Assembly (NCBI RefSeq): GCF_900116065.1
Contig: NZ_FOZV01000001.1
Location: 682,001-746,000, forward strand
Direction of reading: 5' to 3'
Source: Brevundimonas viscosa
Lineage (GTDB): Bacteria > Pseudomonadota > Alphaproteobacteria > Caulobacterales > Caulobacteraceae
Length of the DNA: 64,000 nt
Of the stretch, positions 43,836-54,843 are shown piece after piece. Every line of letters starts with the position of its first letter. Positions within the stretch are counted from its first letter, which is position 1. The position numbers were made by a program, and so were the translations under genes. The notes beneath the pieces were generated by a model, which searched no databases, had not been told where the DNA came from, and was given only the letters and a program-made list of their open reading frames with translations.

Positions 43836-44210
43836 ATGGACCTCGCCGGCATTCCGTGGATCGAGACGGCGGCGCGGGCGCTGGAGGTGGCCGGCGTCGC
43901 GGTCATCCTCGCCGGCGTCCTGCTCGCCGCCGCCCTGTTCGCCCGCGACCTCTTCCGCCGCACGCCGGGCCGCGACGCCTACGACCGGCTGCGCGCCAAC
44001 CTCGGGCGCGGCATCCTGCTGGGGCTGGAGCTGCTGGTCGGGGCCGACATCATCGCCACCATCACCGCCCCGCTGAGCTTCGAGAGCCTCGGCCTGCTCG
44101 CCGCCGTGGTGGCGATCCGCACCTTCGTCTCGGTGTCGCTGGAGATGGAGATCGGCGGCCGCTGGCCGTGGCGCCGCGCCGCCGAGGAGGAGCAGAAGAC
44201 CGAACGCTAG
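43836..44210 (+). CDS. DUF1622 family membrane protein
   Basis: A 124-residue protein with three predicted helices. RALEVAGVAVILAGVLLAAA, RLRANLGRGILLGLELLVGA and ADIIATITAPLSFESLG match DUF1622. Function unknown. It is convergent with the DUF421 gene, overlapping by four bases. Confidence 0.82.
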   Translation: MDLAGIPWIETAARALEVAGVAVILAGVLLAAALFARDLFRRTPGRDAYDRLRANLGRGILLGLELLVGADIIATITAPLSFESLGLLAAVVAIRTFVSVSLEMEIGGRWPWRRAAEEEQKTER

Positions 44211-44698
44211 CCGCGCGACGACGACAGGATGGCGGTCAGGGTGCCGTCGCTCTCGAGGATCACCACCTCGGCCTCGGCGATCTCCCGGCCGCCGGCGCTG
44301 CGCACGGCGCTGAGCAGCTCGCCCTCGGTGATCCGCTCGCGGCGCAGGGCCGCGGGCAGCGGCTCGCCGCCGCGGACCAGCACGGCCGGCTCCGAGCGCA
44401 CCGCGCGGCGCCACAGTTTCCAGCGCACCGAGCTCCAGGTCACCAGAAACTGCAGGCCGATGAGGACGGCGAAGGCGATGAGCCCCTCGGCCAGCGGGAC
44501 CTTCTCGTCCAGCAGGATGGTGGCCAGGGTCGAGCCCAGCGCCACCGTCACCACCAGGTCGAAGGCGTTCAGCTTGGACAGGGTGCGCTTGCCCGAGACG
44601 CGCAGGAAGACGACCAGGCCGACGTAGGCGAGGGCGCCGACCAGCACCGTGCGGGCCGGGCCGGACCAGCCCTGGAAAAGCATGCCGGAAAGATCCAT
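44207..44698 (-). CDS. DUF421 family (YetF-like) membrane protein
   Basis: A 163-residue protein: three N-terminal helices, LRVSGKRTLSKLNAFDLVVT and VALGSTLATILLDEKVPLAE, then the small soluble domain containing GGEPLPAALRRERITEGELL. The pattern is DUF421/YetF; role unknown. I chose ATG 44698 (MDLSGMLF), 49 bases after noncoding direct repeats at 44804-44835. The 229-base gap to the SRAP gene is the only space for both promoters. Confidence 0.83.
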   Translation of the reverse strand: MDLSGMLFQGWSGPARTVLVGALAYVGLVVFLRVSGKRTLSKLNAFDLVVTVALGSTLATILLDEKVPLAEGLIAFAVLIGLQFLVTWSSVRWKLWRRAVRSEPAVLVRGGEPLPAALRRERITEGELLSAVRSAGGREIAEAEVVILESDGTLTAILSSSRG

Positions 44699-44927
44699 CT
44701 CCTCCCAACGGCCCGCGCCCCGCTTCGTTCGCCGCCGCTGGGGTACGTCCGGACCTGACGCATCCGGGTCGTAGGGTCTCCCTTGGCGCCGACGGGGGAG
44801 ACGCGGACGCATCGGACGGGTCGGACGCATCGGACTGTGTTTTTGAGTCCGCCTCGGCCTCGCGCGGTGGACTCCGCGGACGATGTGGACTCTGTTTTCC
44901 CTTCCCCCACCCGCCCCGGCCGAGCCC

Positions 44928-45530
44928 ATGTGCGCCTCCTACGAAGCGAAATACTCCGTCACCCAGCTGGTTGAGGCCTTCGACCGCCACGGCGCGCCGC
45001 TGCGCTTCCCGAAGGGCCTGCCCAACATCGAGCCGGTGGAGGAGGTGCGGCCCACCGACCTGTCGCGGGCCGTCCGCGCCGCCGGGGAGGGAGGCGCCGA
45101 GCTGGCCGAACTGCGCTTCGGCTTCCCGCCCCCGGCCCCCAAGCGCCCGCCGGTGATCAACTTCCGGTCGGAAGGCCGCCGCTTCTCCAACGGCCCCTCC
45201 GGCGGCCGCTGCCTCGTGCCGGTGTCGGCCTTCTACGAGTTCACCGGCACGAAGTACCCCAAGACCCGCTGGGCCCTGCGCGGCGTCGACCAGCCGTTCG
45301 TGGCCTTGGCGTCGATCTGGCGGGCGGGGGCCGACGGGGCGCCCGACGCCTTCTCCCTGCTCACCGCCGAGCCGGGCCCCGACGTGGCCCCCTACCACGA
45401 CCGCGGCGTCATCCCCCTGCCGCCGGCCGCTTGGGCCGACTGGCTGTTCGACCGCCGTCCGGCCGAAGAGCTGCTGGCCCCGCCGGCGGCCGGGACCCTG
45501 GCCGCCGAACCGGCCCCGCGGCCGAAGTAG
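44928..45530 (+). CDS. SOS response-associated peptidase (SRAP/HMCES-YedK family)
   Basis: A 200-residue SRAP domain protein. Cys2 directly follows the initiator Met (MCASYEAKYS); Asn78 (VINFRSEG), Glu104 (FYEFTG) and His157 (YHDRGVIPL) complete the active site. SRAP proteins crosslink to abasic sites in single-stranded DNA through Cys2 and so protect them from breakage. The required Cys2 fixes the start at ATG 44928 rather than at an upstream in-frame ATG (44883). Confidence 0.88.
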   Translation: MCASYEAKYSVTQLVEAFDRHGAPLRFPKGLPNIEPVEEVRPTDLSRAVRAAGEGGAELAELRFGFPPPAPKRPPVINFRSEGRRFSNGPSGGRCLVPVSAFYEFTGTKYPKTRWALRGVDQPFVALASIWRAGADGAPDAFSLLTAEPGPDVAPYHDRGVIPLPPAAWADWLFDRRPAEELLAPPAAGTLAAEPAPRPK

Positions 45531-45602
45531 CGCCTTTCGCCGCTGTCGCGCCTTTCGCCCCCGCGATGTCTCGCTTTTCCACCCGCCGATGTAGCGCATG
45601 AC

Positions 45603-45631
45603 AAAGGGCCCCGACGTCTCCGCCGGGGCCC
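45603..45631 (-). terminator. rho-independent terminator after pnp
   Basis: Hairpin GGGCCCCG/CGGGGCCC (45606-45613 and 45624-45631) followed on the minus strand by TTT. It lies 31 bases after the pnp stop and can also serve the convergent SRAP gene only weakly. Confidence 0.65.
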
Positions 45632-45661
45632 CCATGGTCAGTCAGCGATGACGCCGGACGA

Positions 45662-47893
45662 TCAGTCCCGGCGGCGCCGGCCGCGGTCGCCGCCGCGGTC
45701 GCCGTCGCGCTTCGGACGGCCGCCGGTGTCGTCCGACAGGGGCGGCTCGCCCCGCTCGGCCCGCTCGGCGTTGATGCGGTCGGTGATGTCCTCGCCGGTG
45801 GTCTGGTCGACCACCTTCATGGACAGCTTGGTCTTGCCGCGGTCGTCGAGGCCGAGGAACTTGACCTTCACCTCCTGGCCTTCCGACACGACGTCGGCCG
45901 GGTTGGCGACGCGCTCCAGCGCCATCTGCGACACGTGGACGAGGCCGTCCTTGGCGCCGAAGAAGTTCACGAAGGCGCCGAAGTCGACGACCTTCACCAC
46001 CTTGCCGGTGTAGATCATGCCGACTTCCGGCTCGGACGTGATCGACTTGATCCAGTCCTTGGCGGCGTCGATCTTCTCCTGCTCCGAGGCGGCGATCTTG
46101 ATGGTGCCATCGTCCTCGATGTTGATCTTGGCGCCGGTCTTCTCGACGATCTCGCGGATGATCTTGCCGCCGGTGCCGATCACGTCGCGGATCTTGTCGA
46201 CGGGGATCTTCATCGTCTCGATCTTCGGCGCGAACTCGCCCAGCTCCTGGCGCGAGCCCTCGATGGCCTTGGCCATCTCGTCGAGGATGTGCAGGCGACC
46301 CGCCGAGGCCTGGTTCAGGGCCTTGGTCATGATCTCCTCGGTGATGCCCGGGACCTTGATGTCCATCTGCAGCGAGGTGATGCCCTCGCGCGTGCCGGCC
46401 ACCTTGAAGTCCATGTCGCCGAGATGGTCCTCGTCGCCCAGGATGTCCGACAGGATGGCGAACTCGCCGGTCGGCTCGAGGATCAGGCCCATGGCGATGC
46501 CCGAAACGGCGCGCGTCAGCGGCACACCGGCGTCCATCAGCGCCAGCGAGGCGCCGCAGACCGTGGCCATCGAGGACGAGCCGTTGGACTCGGTGATCTC
46601 CGACACCAGACGGATGGTGTAGGGGAACTCCTCGCTCGTCGGCAGCATCGGACGCAGCGCGCGCCAGGCCAGCTTGCCGTGGCCGATCTCGCGACGGCCC
46701 GGCGAGCCCATGCGGCCCGCTTCACCCACCGAGTAGGGGGGGAAGTTGTAGTGCAGGAGGAACTTCTCCTTGTAGGTCCCCTGCAGGGCGTCGATGTACT
46801 GCTCGTCCTCGCCGGTGCCGAGGGTGGCGACCACCAGGGCCTGGGTCTCGCCGCGGGTGAACAGGGCCGAGCCGTGGGTGCGCGGCAGGACGCCGACTTC
46901 CGAGACGATCGGACGGACCTTGTCGAGCGCGCGGCCGTCCACGCGGTGGCCGTTCTCGATGATGTCCCGACGCAGGACCTCGGCCTCGCACTCCTTGAAG
47001 GCGGTGGCGAACTTGTTCGGCTCGAAGCCGTCCGGGTTGGTTTCCGAGGCCACCAGCTGGGCCGCGGCGGCCTTCTTGGCGGCGTCGACGCCCGAGCGGC
47101 GGTCGTACTTGCCCGGCAGGGCGTAGGCGGCCTTGATGTCCTCGCCGACCAGCTTCTTGATCGCTTCCACGGCTTCCGAGACGTCCTCGCCGGCGAAGTC
47201 GAACGGCTCCTTGGCGGCGTGCTCGGCCAGCTCGATGATGGCCTCGATCACAGGCTGCATGCCGCGGTGCGCGAACATCAGCGCGCCGAGCATCTTCTCT
47301 TCCGAGAGCTCCTTGGCTTCCGACTCGACCATCATCAGGGCGTCGGCGGTGCCGGCGACCACGAGGTCGAGATCCGAGGACTCCATCTGGTCCACGGTCG
47401 GGTTCAGCACGTATTCCCCGTCGATGACGCCGACGCGGGCGCCGCCGATCGGGCCCATGAACGGCACGCCGGAGATGGTCAGGGCGGCCGAGGCGGCGAC
47501 CATGGCGACCATGTCGGGGTCGTTCTCCATGTCGTGCTGCAGCACGGTGCAGACCACCTGCACCTCGTTCTTGAAGCCCTTGACGAACAGCGGGCGGATC
47601 GGACGGTCGATCAGGCGCGAGACCAGGGTCTCCTTCTCGCTCGGCCGGCCTTCACGCTTGAAGTAGCCGCCCGGAATCTTGCCGGCGGCGAAGGTCTTTT
47701 CCTGGTAGTTGACGGTCAGCGGGAAGAAGTCCTGGCCGGGCTTCGGCTGGCGGGCGTAGACGACGGTGGCCAGCACCACGGTCTCGCCGTAGGTGGCGAG
47801 CACGGCGCCGTCGGCCTGACGGGCGATGCGGCCGGTCTCGAGGGTGAGCGGCCGGCCGGCCCATTCGATCGTCTTGCGTTTGATGTCGAACAT
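45662..47893 (-). CDS. pnp: polynucleotide phosphorylase
   Basis: A 743-residue enzyme: two RNase PH-like domains, an alpha-helical linker, a KH domain ([20 protein letters not shown]) and an S1 domain ([20 protein letters not shown]), then an Arg/Asp-rich tail. It degrades RNA 3'-5' by phosphorolysis in the degradosome. The tail makes it slightly longer than typical ~710-residue homologues. Last gene of the rimP-pnp cluster, with a terminator after it. ATG 47893 follows a purine-rich GAGAAAGAAG. Confidence 0.97.
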   Translation of the reverse strand: MFDIKRKTIEWAGRPLTLETGRIARQADGAVLATYGETVVLATVVYARQPKPGQDFFPLTVNYQEKTFAAGKIPGGYFKREGRPSEKETLVSRLIDRPIRPLFVKGFKNEVQVVCTVLQHDMENDPDMVAMVAASAALTISGVPFMGPIGGARVGVIDGEYVLNPTVDQMESSDLDLVVAGTADALMMVESEAKELSEEKMLGALMFAHRGMQPVIEAIIELAEHAAKEPFDFAGEDVSEAVEAIKKLVGEDIKAAYALPGKYDRRSGVDAAKKAAAAQLVASETNPDGFEPNKFATAFKECEAEVLRRDIIENGHRVDGRALDKVRPIVSEVGVLPRTHGSALFTRGETQALVVATLGTGEDEQYIDALQGTYKEKFLLHYNFPPYSVGEAGRMGSPGRREIGHGKLAWRALRPMLPTSEEFPYTIRLVSEITESNGSSSMATVCGASLALMDAGVPLTRAVSGIAMGLILEPTGEFAILSDILGDEDHLGDMDFKVAGTREGITSLQMDIKVPGITEEIMTKALNQASAGRLHILDEMAKAIEGSRQELGEFAPKIETMKIPVDKIRDVIGTGGKIIREIVEKTGAKINIEDDGTIKIAASEQEKIDAAKDWIKSITSEPEVGMIYTGKVVKVVDFGAFVNFFGAKDGLVHVSQMALERVANPADVVSEGQEVKVKFLGLDDRGKTKLSMKVVDQTTGEDITDRINAERAERGEPPLSDDTGGRPKRDGDRGGDRGRRRRD

Positions 47894-48070
47894 TTTTCTT
47901 CTTTCTCATCCCGAGGCCGTATTGCCGTCGGGGGCGGGCGTTCAGGGGTTCAGTCCTTCGGTCCCTGTGGACCCGGACGGCCGGATGCCGGACCGGGCGG
48001 GTGGATGAGGACCGGTGAGGCCCTCTGCGTATGCGCCGGGATGAGCCCGCGGCGCGCGGGCGGATAGCAG

Positions 48071-48092
48071 AAGGGCCCGCGAGCGGGCCCTT
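48071..48092 (-). terminator. terminator-like hairpin between rpsO and pnp
   Basis: Perfect stem AAGGGCCCGC/GCGGGCCCTT with a 2-base loop, starting 15 bases after the rpsO stop. The U-tract is short, so it may only partly stop transcription or act as a processing/stability hairpin before pnp, as in the rpsO-pnp region of other bacteria. Confidence 0.6.
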
Positions 48093-48106
48093 CCAGAACC
48101 TGGCTG

Positions 48107-48376
48107 TTAGCGGCGCAGGCCCAGCTTCGCGATGATCGCCTGGTAACGGGCGCTATCGGTCTTGTTCAGGTGGTCCAGAAGGCGCCGACGCTGCGAGACC
48201 AGCTTGAGCAGGCCGCGACGCGAGTGGTTGTCCTTCTTGTGGGTCTTGAAGTGCTCGGTAAGGTTGGTGATGCGCTCCGAAAGGATCGCGACCTGGACCT
48301 CGGCCGAACCCGTGTCGGCTTCGCCACGGGCGTTATCAGCGATGATTTGAGCCTTGCGCTCAGCAGTAACCGACAT
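48107..48376 (-). CDS. rpsO: 30S ribosomal protein S15
   Basis: An 89-residue S15 of normal length: [24 protein letters not shown] core (here [20 protein letters not shown]) and [19 protein letters not shown]. Binds 16S rRNA early in 30S assembly and bridges to the 50S subunit. Twelve bases separate it from truB upstream in the same direction. Confidence 0.98.
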   Translation of the reverse strand: MSVTAERKAQIIADNARGEADTGSAEVQVAILSERITNLTEHFKTHKKDNHSRRGLLKLVSQRRRLLDHLNKTDSARYQAIIAKLGLRR

Positions 48377-48388
48377 CGTATGACTCCG

Positions 48389-49321
48389 TCATTGGAGATT
48401 GAAGACGCGGTCGGGTTCGAGCCGACCGGCCCGCATCGAGCAGAGGGCGACGAGGGTTCCGTCCTGGAAGGCCGAAACGGTTCGCGATCCCTCCCGAAGG
48501 CGGGCCTTGAGCGTTTCGACCTGTCGGGGGAGCAGAACGATCGGCCGTCCCTGGCGAAGCTGGAAGGCGTCCTGGTCCGTTACGGCCAGCTCCGGGATGT
48601 CGTCCAGGGCGGTCGCGACGGGAAGCAAGCCTTCCGGGGCGGCGCCCCTATGCACCATTTCCGCCAGGGAATCCAGCGTGACGGCGTTTTCGACCGAGAA
48701 CGGCCCAACCCGCTCGCGTCGCAGCGCCGAGACGTGCCCCTCCGCGCCCAGCGCTGCGGCGAGGTCGCGGGCCAGCGAACGCACATACACGCCCTTGCCG
48801 GTGCGCATGGTGATCTCGACGTGGGCGGGATCGGGCGCAGCCGTCACCGCTGCTTCATGGATGGTCACCCGCCGGGCCTTCAGCTCGACCTCCAGCCCGT
48901 CCCGGGCCATGTCGTAGGCGCGGCGGCCGTCGATCCTGATGGCCGAGAAGGCCGGCGGGACCTGGTCGATCTCGCCGACGAAAGCCGCCAGCGCCGCCTT
49001 CACCTGCTCCACCCCCGGCCGCACGTCCGACCGGGCGGTGATGTCGCCCTCGCGGTCGACGCTGTCGGTGGAGATCCCCCAGTGGATGGTGAAGCGGTAG
49101 ACCTTTTCCGCATCCATCATGAAAGGCACAGTCTTGGTCGCCTCGCCCAGCGCGATCGGCAGGATGCCCGAGGCCAGCGGGTCAAGCGTCCCGGCGTGGC
49201 CCGCCTTCTGCGCGTCGAACAGCCGACGCACCCGTGTCACCGCCTCGGTCGAGCCCATCTCGAGCGGCTTGTCGAGGCAAACCCAGCCGTCGACCACCTG
49301 CCCCCGCTTCCGCCGACCCAT
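48389..49321 (-). CDS. truB: tRNA pseudouridine(55) synthase
   Basis: A 310-residue enzyme. The catalytic Asp is in [40 protein letters not shown] starts the domain and [20 protein letters not shown] is the second family block. It makes pseudouridine 55 in the T loop of tRNAs. The start overlaps the rbfA stop by one base (TGATG). Confidence 0.96.
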   Translation of the reverse strand: MGRRKRGQVVDGWVCLDKPLEMGSTEAVTRVRRLFDAQKAGHAGTLDPLASGILPIALGEATKTVPFMMDAEKVYRFTIHWGISTDSVDREGDITARSDVRPGVEQVKAALAAFVGEIDQVPPAFSAIRIDGRRAYDMARDGLEVELKARRVTIHEAAVTAAPDPAHVEITMRTGKGVYVRSLARDLAAALGAEGHVSALRRERVGPFSVENAVTLDSLAEMVHRGAAPEGLLPVATALDDIPELAVTDQDAFQLRQGRPIVLLPRQVETLKARLREGSRTVSAFQDGTLVALCSMRAGRLEPDRVFNLQ

Positions 49322-49767
49322 CAGTCCTCGTCCCCGTCGCGCTCGAGGTCGGCGCGGACGCGGGGATCGTTGAACAGCCGGTCCATGCGGCCGGCGGCGT
49401 CGAAGCTTTCGTCGTGCCGGAACCTGAGGTCCGGGGTGAACTTCATGTCGATATGACGTCCGAGCACGCCGCGCAGGAATTTGGCGTGAGCGTTCAGCGC
49501 CTTGACGATCTCGTCGACGTGGCCGGCCGTGGGCGCCGTCTCAACTCCGGCGCCGAGCGGCTCGACGAAGCAGGTGGCGTGTTTGAGGTCCGGGCTCAGC
49601 CGCACCTCGGTCACCGTCACCGACACCCCCTCCATGGCCGGGTCGTGGATCTCCTCCTCGCGCAGCACCTCAACCAGGGCGTGGCGGATCAGTTCGCCGG
49701 CGCGCAACTGGCGCTGCGACGGCCCCTGGGCCCCCGAGGCGTTTCGGGTGTGCTGTTTGCGGCCCAT
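49321..49767 (-). CDS. rbfA: ribosome-binding factor A
   Basis: A 148-residue protein with the KH-like RbfA domain ([60 protein letters not shown]). It binds the 16S rRNA 5' region and helps mature the 30S subunit, notably in the cold. A mildly acidic tail ends ERDGDED. Confidence 0.95.
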   Translation of the reverse strand: MGRKQHTRNASGAQGPSQRQLRAGELIRHALVEVLREEEIHDPAMEGVSVTVTEVRLSPDLKHATCFVEPLGAGVETAPTAGHVDEIVKALNAHAKFLRGVLGRHIDMKFTPDLRFRHDESFDAAGRMDRLFNDPRVRADLERDGDED

Positions 49768-49830
49768 GGCGGCCTCCTCTGGACGTCGCCCGCCGGGGCT
49801 CGGACCCGGCTCGAAGCGAAGGGCGGGGGT

Positions 49831-50547
49831 CTAGTCCCGCCGCGCTCCCCTGTCCAATTCGGTCCTGTCGCGTCCGCCGCGTCGGACGGAAGCCATGACT
49901 TCCGCGGAGGTGATGGACTGGAACGGCCGGATCGGCAGACCGGCCGCGTTCAGGAGATCGGCCGTCCAATGGTTGCACAGGTGGCCGATAGAGAAGGTCT
50001 CCCGGCTGGCGAAGAACCGGGCGTCATCCCCGGCCCGCGCGGCCGCGACGCGCGGCGCGCCCGAACCCAGGTCGAGCGAGGCTTCGATGCGGGCGGCGAG
50101 GGCTCGGAAGCTTTCATCCGAAAGGCGGAAATCCTCGCGCCCCTCCGGTGCGAAGATCCGGCGCGGATCGGCCTGGGCCGGGTCCAGCATGACCACCGAA
50201 GCGTTACCGGGCCGGAAGAAGGCGCGAGCGCCGTCGGGCAGGCGGTGGTGGATGGGGCTCTGGTCAACGTAGAATTTGGCGTCGCCCCAACCGATCAGAA
50301 TCCAGTCGCCCGGCGGCAAGGAACGCACCGCCTGGGCCAGCGGACCGCCGCGGGCCTCCAGCGCCGCGCGCGGCAGGGCGAGGTCGGTGTGGAAACCGTT
50401 GTCGAGGAGGGAGGCCTCGACGCCCTGGTCCGGCTCGAACCAGATCCCGTTCCCAGGCCGAACCCAGGTCCAGAGGGCGGCGATCACGCCGATGGCGGCG
50501 GCCAACAGCAGGCGCTTGAGGCTGGTCGAACTGCGCTTGCGCCTCAC
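49831..50547 (-). CDS. DUF2459 domain-containing protein
   Basis: A 238-residue protein from GTG 50547 with one N-terminal membrane anchor (LLLAAAIGVIAALWTWV) and the DUF2459 blocks NGFHTDLALPRAALEARGGP, WILIGWGDAKFYVDQSP and TFSIGHLCNHWTADLLNAAG. Role unknown; probably faces the periplasm. I prefer GTG 50547 (GTGA overlap of four bases with the upstream stop) to ATG 50574, which would overlap that gene by 31 bases. Confidence 0.8.
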   Translation of the reverse strand: MRRKRSSTSLKRLLLAAAIGVIAALWTWVRPGNGIWFEPDQGVEASLLDNGFHTDLALPRAALEARGGPLAQAVRSLPPGDWILIGWGDAKFYVDQSPIHHRLPDGARAFFRPGNASVVMLDPAQADPRRIFAPEGREDFRLSDESFRALAARIEASLDLGSGAPRVAAARAGDDARFFASRETFSIGHLCNHWTADLLNAAGLPIRPFQSITSAEVMASVRRGGRDRTELDRGARRD

Positions 50548-51224
50548 CGCCGTTCGAAGCTCCACGTGCCACATATCGCGCTGGCCGGCGCGTCGGGGCC
50601 GATCGGGGCGCGATCGCGGAACAGCATCAAGTCGACCCGGTCGCGGCGGTGCAGCAGCGCGACTGCCCCCGGCGCCTCGCCGCCGCACAGGGGCGACGGC
50701 GGCACGGACCGGGCGCCGTCGGCGGGAACCACCCGGCGCAGTTCGATCTGGGCCTCCGCCGGCGCGTTCCACGTCCGCGCAAAGGTCTCGCCAAACACAT
50801 AGGCCTCGCGCGCCGCGGCGATGCGCAGGGGCCGGGTCGACAGGGTCGCCCCGTTCTCCAGGCGAATGCTCGCGCCCGCGAAGACGGCGCCGCCGACGGT
50901 CTGGCGCGTCGCCTCGTCGGCAGGCCCGAACTCGCCGGTCAGGAGGATGTCCGCGTCGGCGGCGGCGAACGGCTGGTTCGGCGCCGCCACGGCCGTCTGC
51001 AGGCCGCCCAATCCGTCGGCGGCGCCTTCGGCCATCCAGCTCCCGGCCCGGGCGACCGCTGGCCCTGCGCCGTAACGCACCGCCTGCCACGCAGACAGGG
51101 CATGCTTCTGTTCGATCGCCAGCAGGAACAGCACGAGGCACAGGAAGCCAAGGACGCTCGCCAGTCCTTTCAGGCTGCGGCGGCGGGATCGTTCGGTCCG
51201 GCTGGCGGGGGCGATAGCGCTCAT
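50544..51224 (-). CDS. hypothetical membrane-anchored protein
   Basis: A 226-residue protein with one N-terminal helix (GLASVLGFLCLVLFLLAIEQ) after a basic cytoplasmic start, and a long, likely periplasmic domain (ADILLTGEFGPADEATRQTV; GATLSTRPLRIAAAREAYVF). No family recognised. Probably cotranscribed with the DUF2459 gene through a GTGA overlap. Confidence 0.6.
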   Translation of the reverse strand: MSAIAPASRTERSRRRSLKGLASVLGFLCLVLFLLAIEQKHALSAWQAVRYGAGPAVARAGSWMAEGAADGLGGLQTAVAAPNQPFAAADADILLTGEFGPADEATRQTVGGAVFAGASIRLENGATLSTRPLRIAAAREAYVFGETFARTWNAPAEAQIELRRVVPADGARSVPPSPLCGGEAPGAVALLHRRDRVDLMLFRDRAPIGPDAPASAICGTWSFERR

Positions 51225-51263
51225 CGCCGCAACCCTAGCGGGCTGTGGGGCGGGCGCGAAGGC

Positions 51264-51773
51264 CTATCGCCCGACAGGTGCGTCGTCGCCCGCGGCCGGG
51301 GCCGGGAGCGACGCCCATTCCCCGCGCCAGGTGTAGGACAGGGTCACGCAGTGCCGGTAGGTTCCATCCGCCCAGCGCCCCACCGCCTGCAGCGTCAGCG
51401 GCCGGGCGAGACGGACCCGCCCGCTGACCAGCCACGCTTCGTCGGCTCCGGGACAGAGGGCCCGGGTGAGGCCGCGGCCGTCGCCCTCGGGCGAGATGGT
51501 GTAGATGGCGCTTTCGGCGGCGCCTTCCGGCAGCGCGCGCCGAACCGCCTCGGGTCCGCCGCGCCGCACCTCGGCCGAGCCGCGGTTGGAAGTCGAGATG
51601 ATCCTGCGCACGCTGATCGCGCCGAACAGGCCGCGATTGGCCTCCAGGGTCACGCCGCGGGTCAGGGCCTGGGTGATCCGGTCCGACGCGTCATAGGCGA
51701 GATAACGGATTTCGGCAGACGCCGGGCCGGCGACGAACGACAGGGCGAGGGCGGCGGTCAGGATGCGGCGCAT
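51264..51773 (-). CDS. hypothetical secreted protein
   Basis: A 169-residue protein with a signal peptide MRRILTAALALSFVAGPASA and a mature domain (EIRYLAYDASDRITQALTRG; RCVTLSY-like TYRHCVTLSYTWRGEW) with two Cys (ALCPGAD and YRHCVTL) that may pair. No family recognised. It lies between infB and the 226-residue protein, all in the same direction. Confidence 0.6.
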   Translation of the reverse strand: MRRILTAALALSFVAGPASAEIRYLAYDASDRITQALTRGVTLEANRGLFGAISVRRIISTSNRGSAEVRRGGPEAVRRALPEGAAESAIYTISPEGDGRGLTRALCPGADEAWLVSGRVRLARPLTLQAVGRWADGTYRHCVTLSYTWRGEWASLPAPAAGDDAPVGR

Positions 51774-51846
51774 GCGTCTTGATCCCCGATGCGGATGGCG
51801 AAACGGCGGCGCCTGCGCGCCGCCGTCCCGGTGATCCTGCGAGCGT

Positions 51847-54843
51847 CTAGTCCAGCGTCCGCTTGATCTCTTCGACCGTGAAGCACTCGATGTAGTCCCC
51901 GGCCTTGATGTCCTGGAAGCCCTGGAAGTGCATGCCGCACTCCTGGCCCGACGGGACCTCGTTGACCTCGTCCTTGAAGCGCTTGAGCGTGTTGAGCGTG
52001 CCCAGCTCCAGCACCACCACGTCCTCGCGGATGATGCGGACCTTGGCGCCCTTGCGCACCACGCCCTCGGTGACCCGGCAGCCCGCGATCTTGCCGACCT
52101 TCGAGATGTCGAAGACCTGAAGCACCTGGGCGTTGCCCAGGAAGGTCTCGCGTTGCAGCGGCGCCAGCATGCCCGAGAGCACGCCCTTCATGTCGTCGAG
52201 CAGGTCGTAGATGATCGAGTAGTAACGGATCTCCACGCCCTCGCGGTCGGCGAGGTCGCGGGCCTGCTTCGAGGCGCGGACGTTGAAGCCGAGGATCGGC
52301 GCGCCGGCCGACTTGGCCAGCTGCACGTCGCTCTCGGTGATGCCCCCGGCGCCGGACATGACCGTACGCGCGCGGACCTCGTCGTTGCCCATCTTGTCGA
52401 GGGAGCCGACGATGGCCTCGGCGGAACCCTGCACGTCGGCCTTGATGACCACGGGCAGCTCGGAGATCTTCTTCGAGCCCAGTTTGGCCATCATGTCGAC
52501 CAGCGACACCGAGGTCGCCCCGCCGCCCATGGCCTTCTCGCGACGGACGCGCGCGCGGTATTCGGTCAGTTCGCGGGCGCGGGCCTCGCTCTCGACCACG
52601 GCGAACACGTCGCCGGGGCTTGGAGCCTCGTCGAGGCCGAGGATCTCGACCGGCACCGACGGTCCGGCTTCCTGCAGCTGTTCGTTGCGCTCGTTGAGCA
52701 GGGCGCGAACCTTGCCCCACGCCGAGCCGGCGACGACGATGTCGCCGCGCTTCAGCGTGCCGCGCTTGACCAGCACGGTCGCCACCGGTCCGCGGCCCTT
52801 GTCGAGCTTGGCCTCGATGACCACGCCTTCGGCCGAACGATCGGGGTTGGCGCGCAGGTCCATGACCTCGGCCTGCACCAGGATGGCGTCGATCAGACCG
52901 TTGAGGTTCATCCGCTCCTTGGCCGACACCTCGATGATCTGGGTGTCGCCGCCAAGGGACTCGGCGATGACCTCGTACTGCAGCAGCTCGTTGACGACCT
53001 TCTGCGGATTGGCGTCGGGCTTGTCGATCTTGTTGACCGCCACGATCATCGGCGCATTCGCCGCCTTGGCGTGCTGGATGGCCTCGATGGTCTGCGGCAT
53101 GACGCCGTCGTCGGCGGCCACCACCAGCACAACGATGTCGGTGACGTTGGCTCCGCGGGCGCGCATCGCCGAGAAGGCGGCGTGGCCAGGGGTGTCGAGG
53201 AAGGTGACGCGCTGGCCGTCCTCCAGGCGCACCTGGTAGGCCCCGATATGCTGGGTGATGCCGCCGGCCTCGCCCGCCGCCACGTCGGTGGTGCGCAGCG
53301 CATCGAGCAGCGAGGTCTTGCCGTGGTCGACGTGGCCCATGATCGCCACGACCGGCGCGCGCGCGGCGGTGGCGTCGGCGTCGTCGTCCTCGGCCAGGAA
53401 GCCCTCCTCGACGTCGCTTTCCGAGACGCGCCTGACCGACATGCCGTACTCGTCAGCGACCAGTTCAGCGGTGTCGGAGTCGATCACGTCGGTGATCTTC
53501 ATCATCATGCCCTGACGCATCAGGAACTTGATGATGTCGACGCCGCGCACGGCCATGCGGCCGGCCAACTCCTGGACGGTGATCACGTCGGGAATGACGA
53601 CCTCGCGCGGACGGTTCGGCGCATCGGTCGAGCCGCCCTTGCGCTTTTCCTTCTCGCGTTCGCGGGCGCGGCGGACCGAGGCCAGCGAGCGCATGCGCTC
53701 GGCGGCGTCCTCGTCCCCTCCGGCCAGGGCCTGGATGGTCAGGCGGCCTTCGCGGCGCTTGGGCTCGCCACGGGTGCGCGACACGGCCTTGCCGGGCGCG
53801 CCGTCGCCGAAGCGCTTGTCCCGATCGTCCTCACGGCCGGTTCCGGCGGGACGGCCGAAGCCCGCGCGGGCGGGCCGCGCGACGGTCGGTTCGGCCGGCG
53901 GCTGGTTCGGGCCCGGACGGGCGCCGGGGCCGGTGCGTGGACCGGTGCGGGCGCCCGGGGCCGGGCGCGGATCGAGGGCGGAGTAGCGGACGGGCTGGGT
54001 CGGCCGGGCGCCGCCCGGTCGGGCGCCTTGCGGGCGGTCGCCCTGGGGGCGGCCGGCGCCGGCGGCCCGGTCGGTGAAGCTGCGCTCGCCGCCGCCCATG
54101 GCCTGTTCCCGGGCCGAACGTCCGCCGAAGGCCGGGGGCTGCGGACGCTTGGGCGCGCCGGGCTTGGGCGCGCGCTGGCCGAAGTTGACGGTCGGGCGGG
54201 CCGGCGCGGCCGGTCGCGGCGTCGGAGCCGGAGCGGGGGGCGGGGCCGGCGTCGGCGCGACCGGCTCGGCCGGCGCGGCGGCGGGCTTGGCGGCGGCCGG
54301 ACGCGCGGGAGTCGGAGCCGGCGCGGAGGCGGCCAGCTTGGCGGCCTCGCTGCGTGCGGCGTCTGCCGCGGCCTTGGCGGCGGCGGCCTCGGCCTGGGCG
54401 GCGCTGGCGGCGCGCTCGGCGGCGGCGGCCTGTTCGCGGGCGGCGGCGTCCTTGCGGGCGCGCTCCTCGGCGGCGGCGCGCTCGCGCTCGGCCTGCTGTC
54501 GGGTGGCCAGTTCGATGGCGCGTCGACGGGCTTCCTGCTCGGAGGCCGACAGGCGACCTTCGCCCGGCGCGGCCGGACGCGGAGCCTGCGGCGCAGCGGG
54601 GCCTTCGGGGCGCGGTCGCGCCACATCGAAGCCCTGCGGACGCTGGTGGCCGCCGGGCGCGGGCCCGACGCGGCGCTTGGTCTCGACCACCACGGTCTTG
54701 GTGCGGCCGTGGCTGAAGCTCTGGCGCACGGTGCCGGTCGAAACCGACCCCGCCGCCCGCGGCTTCAGGCTCAGCGGCGCGCGCGGCCCCGTGGTCGGAG
54801 GGGTCGGCTTGCCGTCGTTGGTCTTGTCGTTCTCGTCAGTCAT
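51847..54843 (-). CDS. infB: translation initiation factor IF-2
   Basis: A 998-residue IF-2. A long Ala/Pro/Arg-rich N-terminal half (residues 1-420) precedes the conserved core: an IF2-N domain ([20 protein letters not shown]) and the G domain with GHVDHGKT at residues 503-510, DTPGHAAF and NKIDKPDAN. It places initiator tRNA on the 30S subunit and promotes subunit joining. The N-terminus carries [10 protein letters not shown], usual in alphaproteobacterial IF-2. Upstream, 88 bases separate it from the YlxR-like gene. Confidence 0.97.
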   Translation of the reverse strand: MTDENDKTNDGKPTPPTTGPRAPLSLKPRAAGSVSTGTVRQSFSHGRTKTVVVETKRRVGPAPGGHQRPQGFDVARPRPEGPAAPQAPRPAAPGEGRLSASEQEARRRAIELATRQQAERERAAAEERARKDAAAREQAAAAERAASAAQAEAAAAKAAADAARSEAAKLAASAPAPTPARPAAAKPAAAPAEPVAPTPAPPPAPAPTPRPAAPARPTVNFGQRAPKPGAPKRPQPPAFGGRSAREQAMGGGERSFTDRAAGAGRPQGDRPQGARPGGARPTQPVRYSALDPRPAPGARTGPRTGPGARPGPNQPPAEPTVARPARAGFGRPAGTGREDDRDKRFGDGAPGKAVSRTRGEPKRREGRLTIQALAGGDEDAAERMRSLASVRRAREREKEKRKGGSTDAPNRPREVVIPDVITVQELAGRMAVRGVDIIKFLMRQGMMMKITDVIDSDTAELVADEYGMSVRRVSESDVEEGFLAEDDDADATAARAPVVAIMGHVDHGKTSLLDALRTTDVAAGEAGGITQHIGAYQVRLEDGQRVTFLDTPGHAAFSAMRARGANVTDIVVLVVAADDGVMPQTIEAIQHAKAANAPMIVAVNKIDKPDANPQKVVNELLQYEVIAESLGGDTQIIEVSAKERMNLNGLIDAILVQAEVMDLRANPDRSAEGVVIEAKLDKGRGPVATVLVKRGTLKRGDIVVAGSAWGKVRALLNERNEQLQEAGPSVPVEILGLDEAPSPGDVFAVVESEARARELTEYRARVRREKAMGGGATSVSLVDMMAKLGSKKISELPVVIKADVQGSAEAIVGSLDKMGNDEVRARTVMSGAGGITESDVQLAKSAGAPILGFNVRASKQARDLADREGVEIRYYSIIYDLLDDMKGVLSGMLAPLQRETFLGNAQVLQVFDISKVGKIAGCRVTEGVVRKGAKVRIIREDVVVLELGTLNTLKRFKDEVNEVPSGQECGMHFQGFQDIKAGDYIECFTVEEIKRTLD

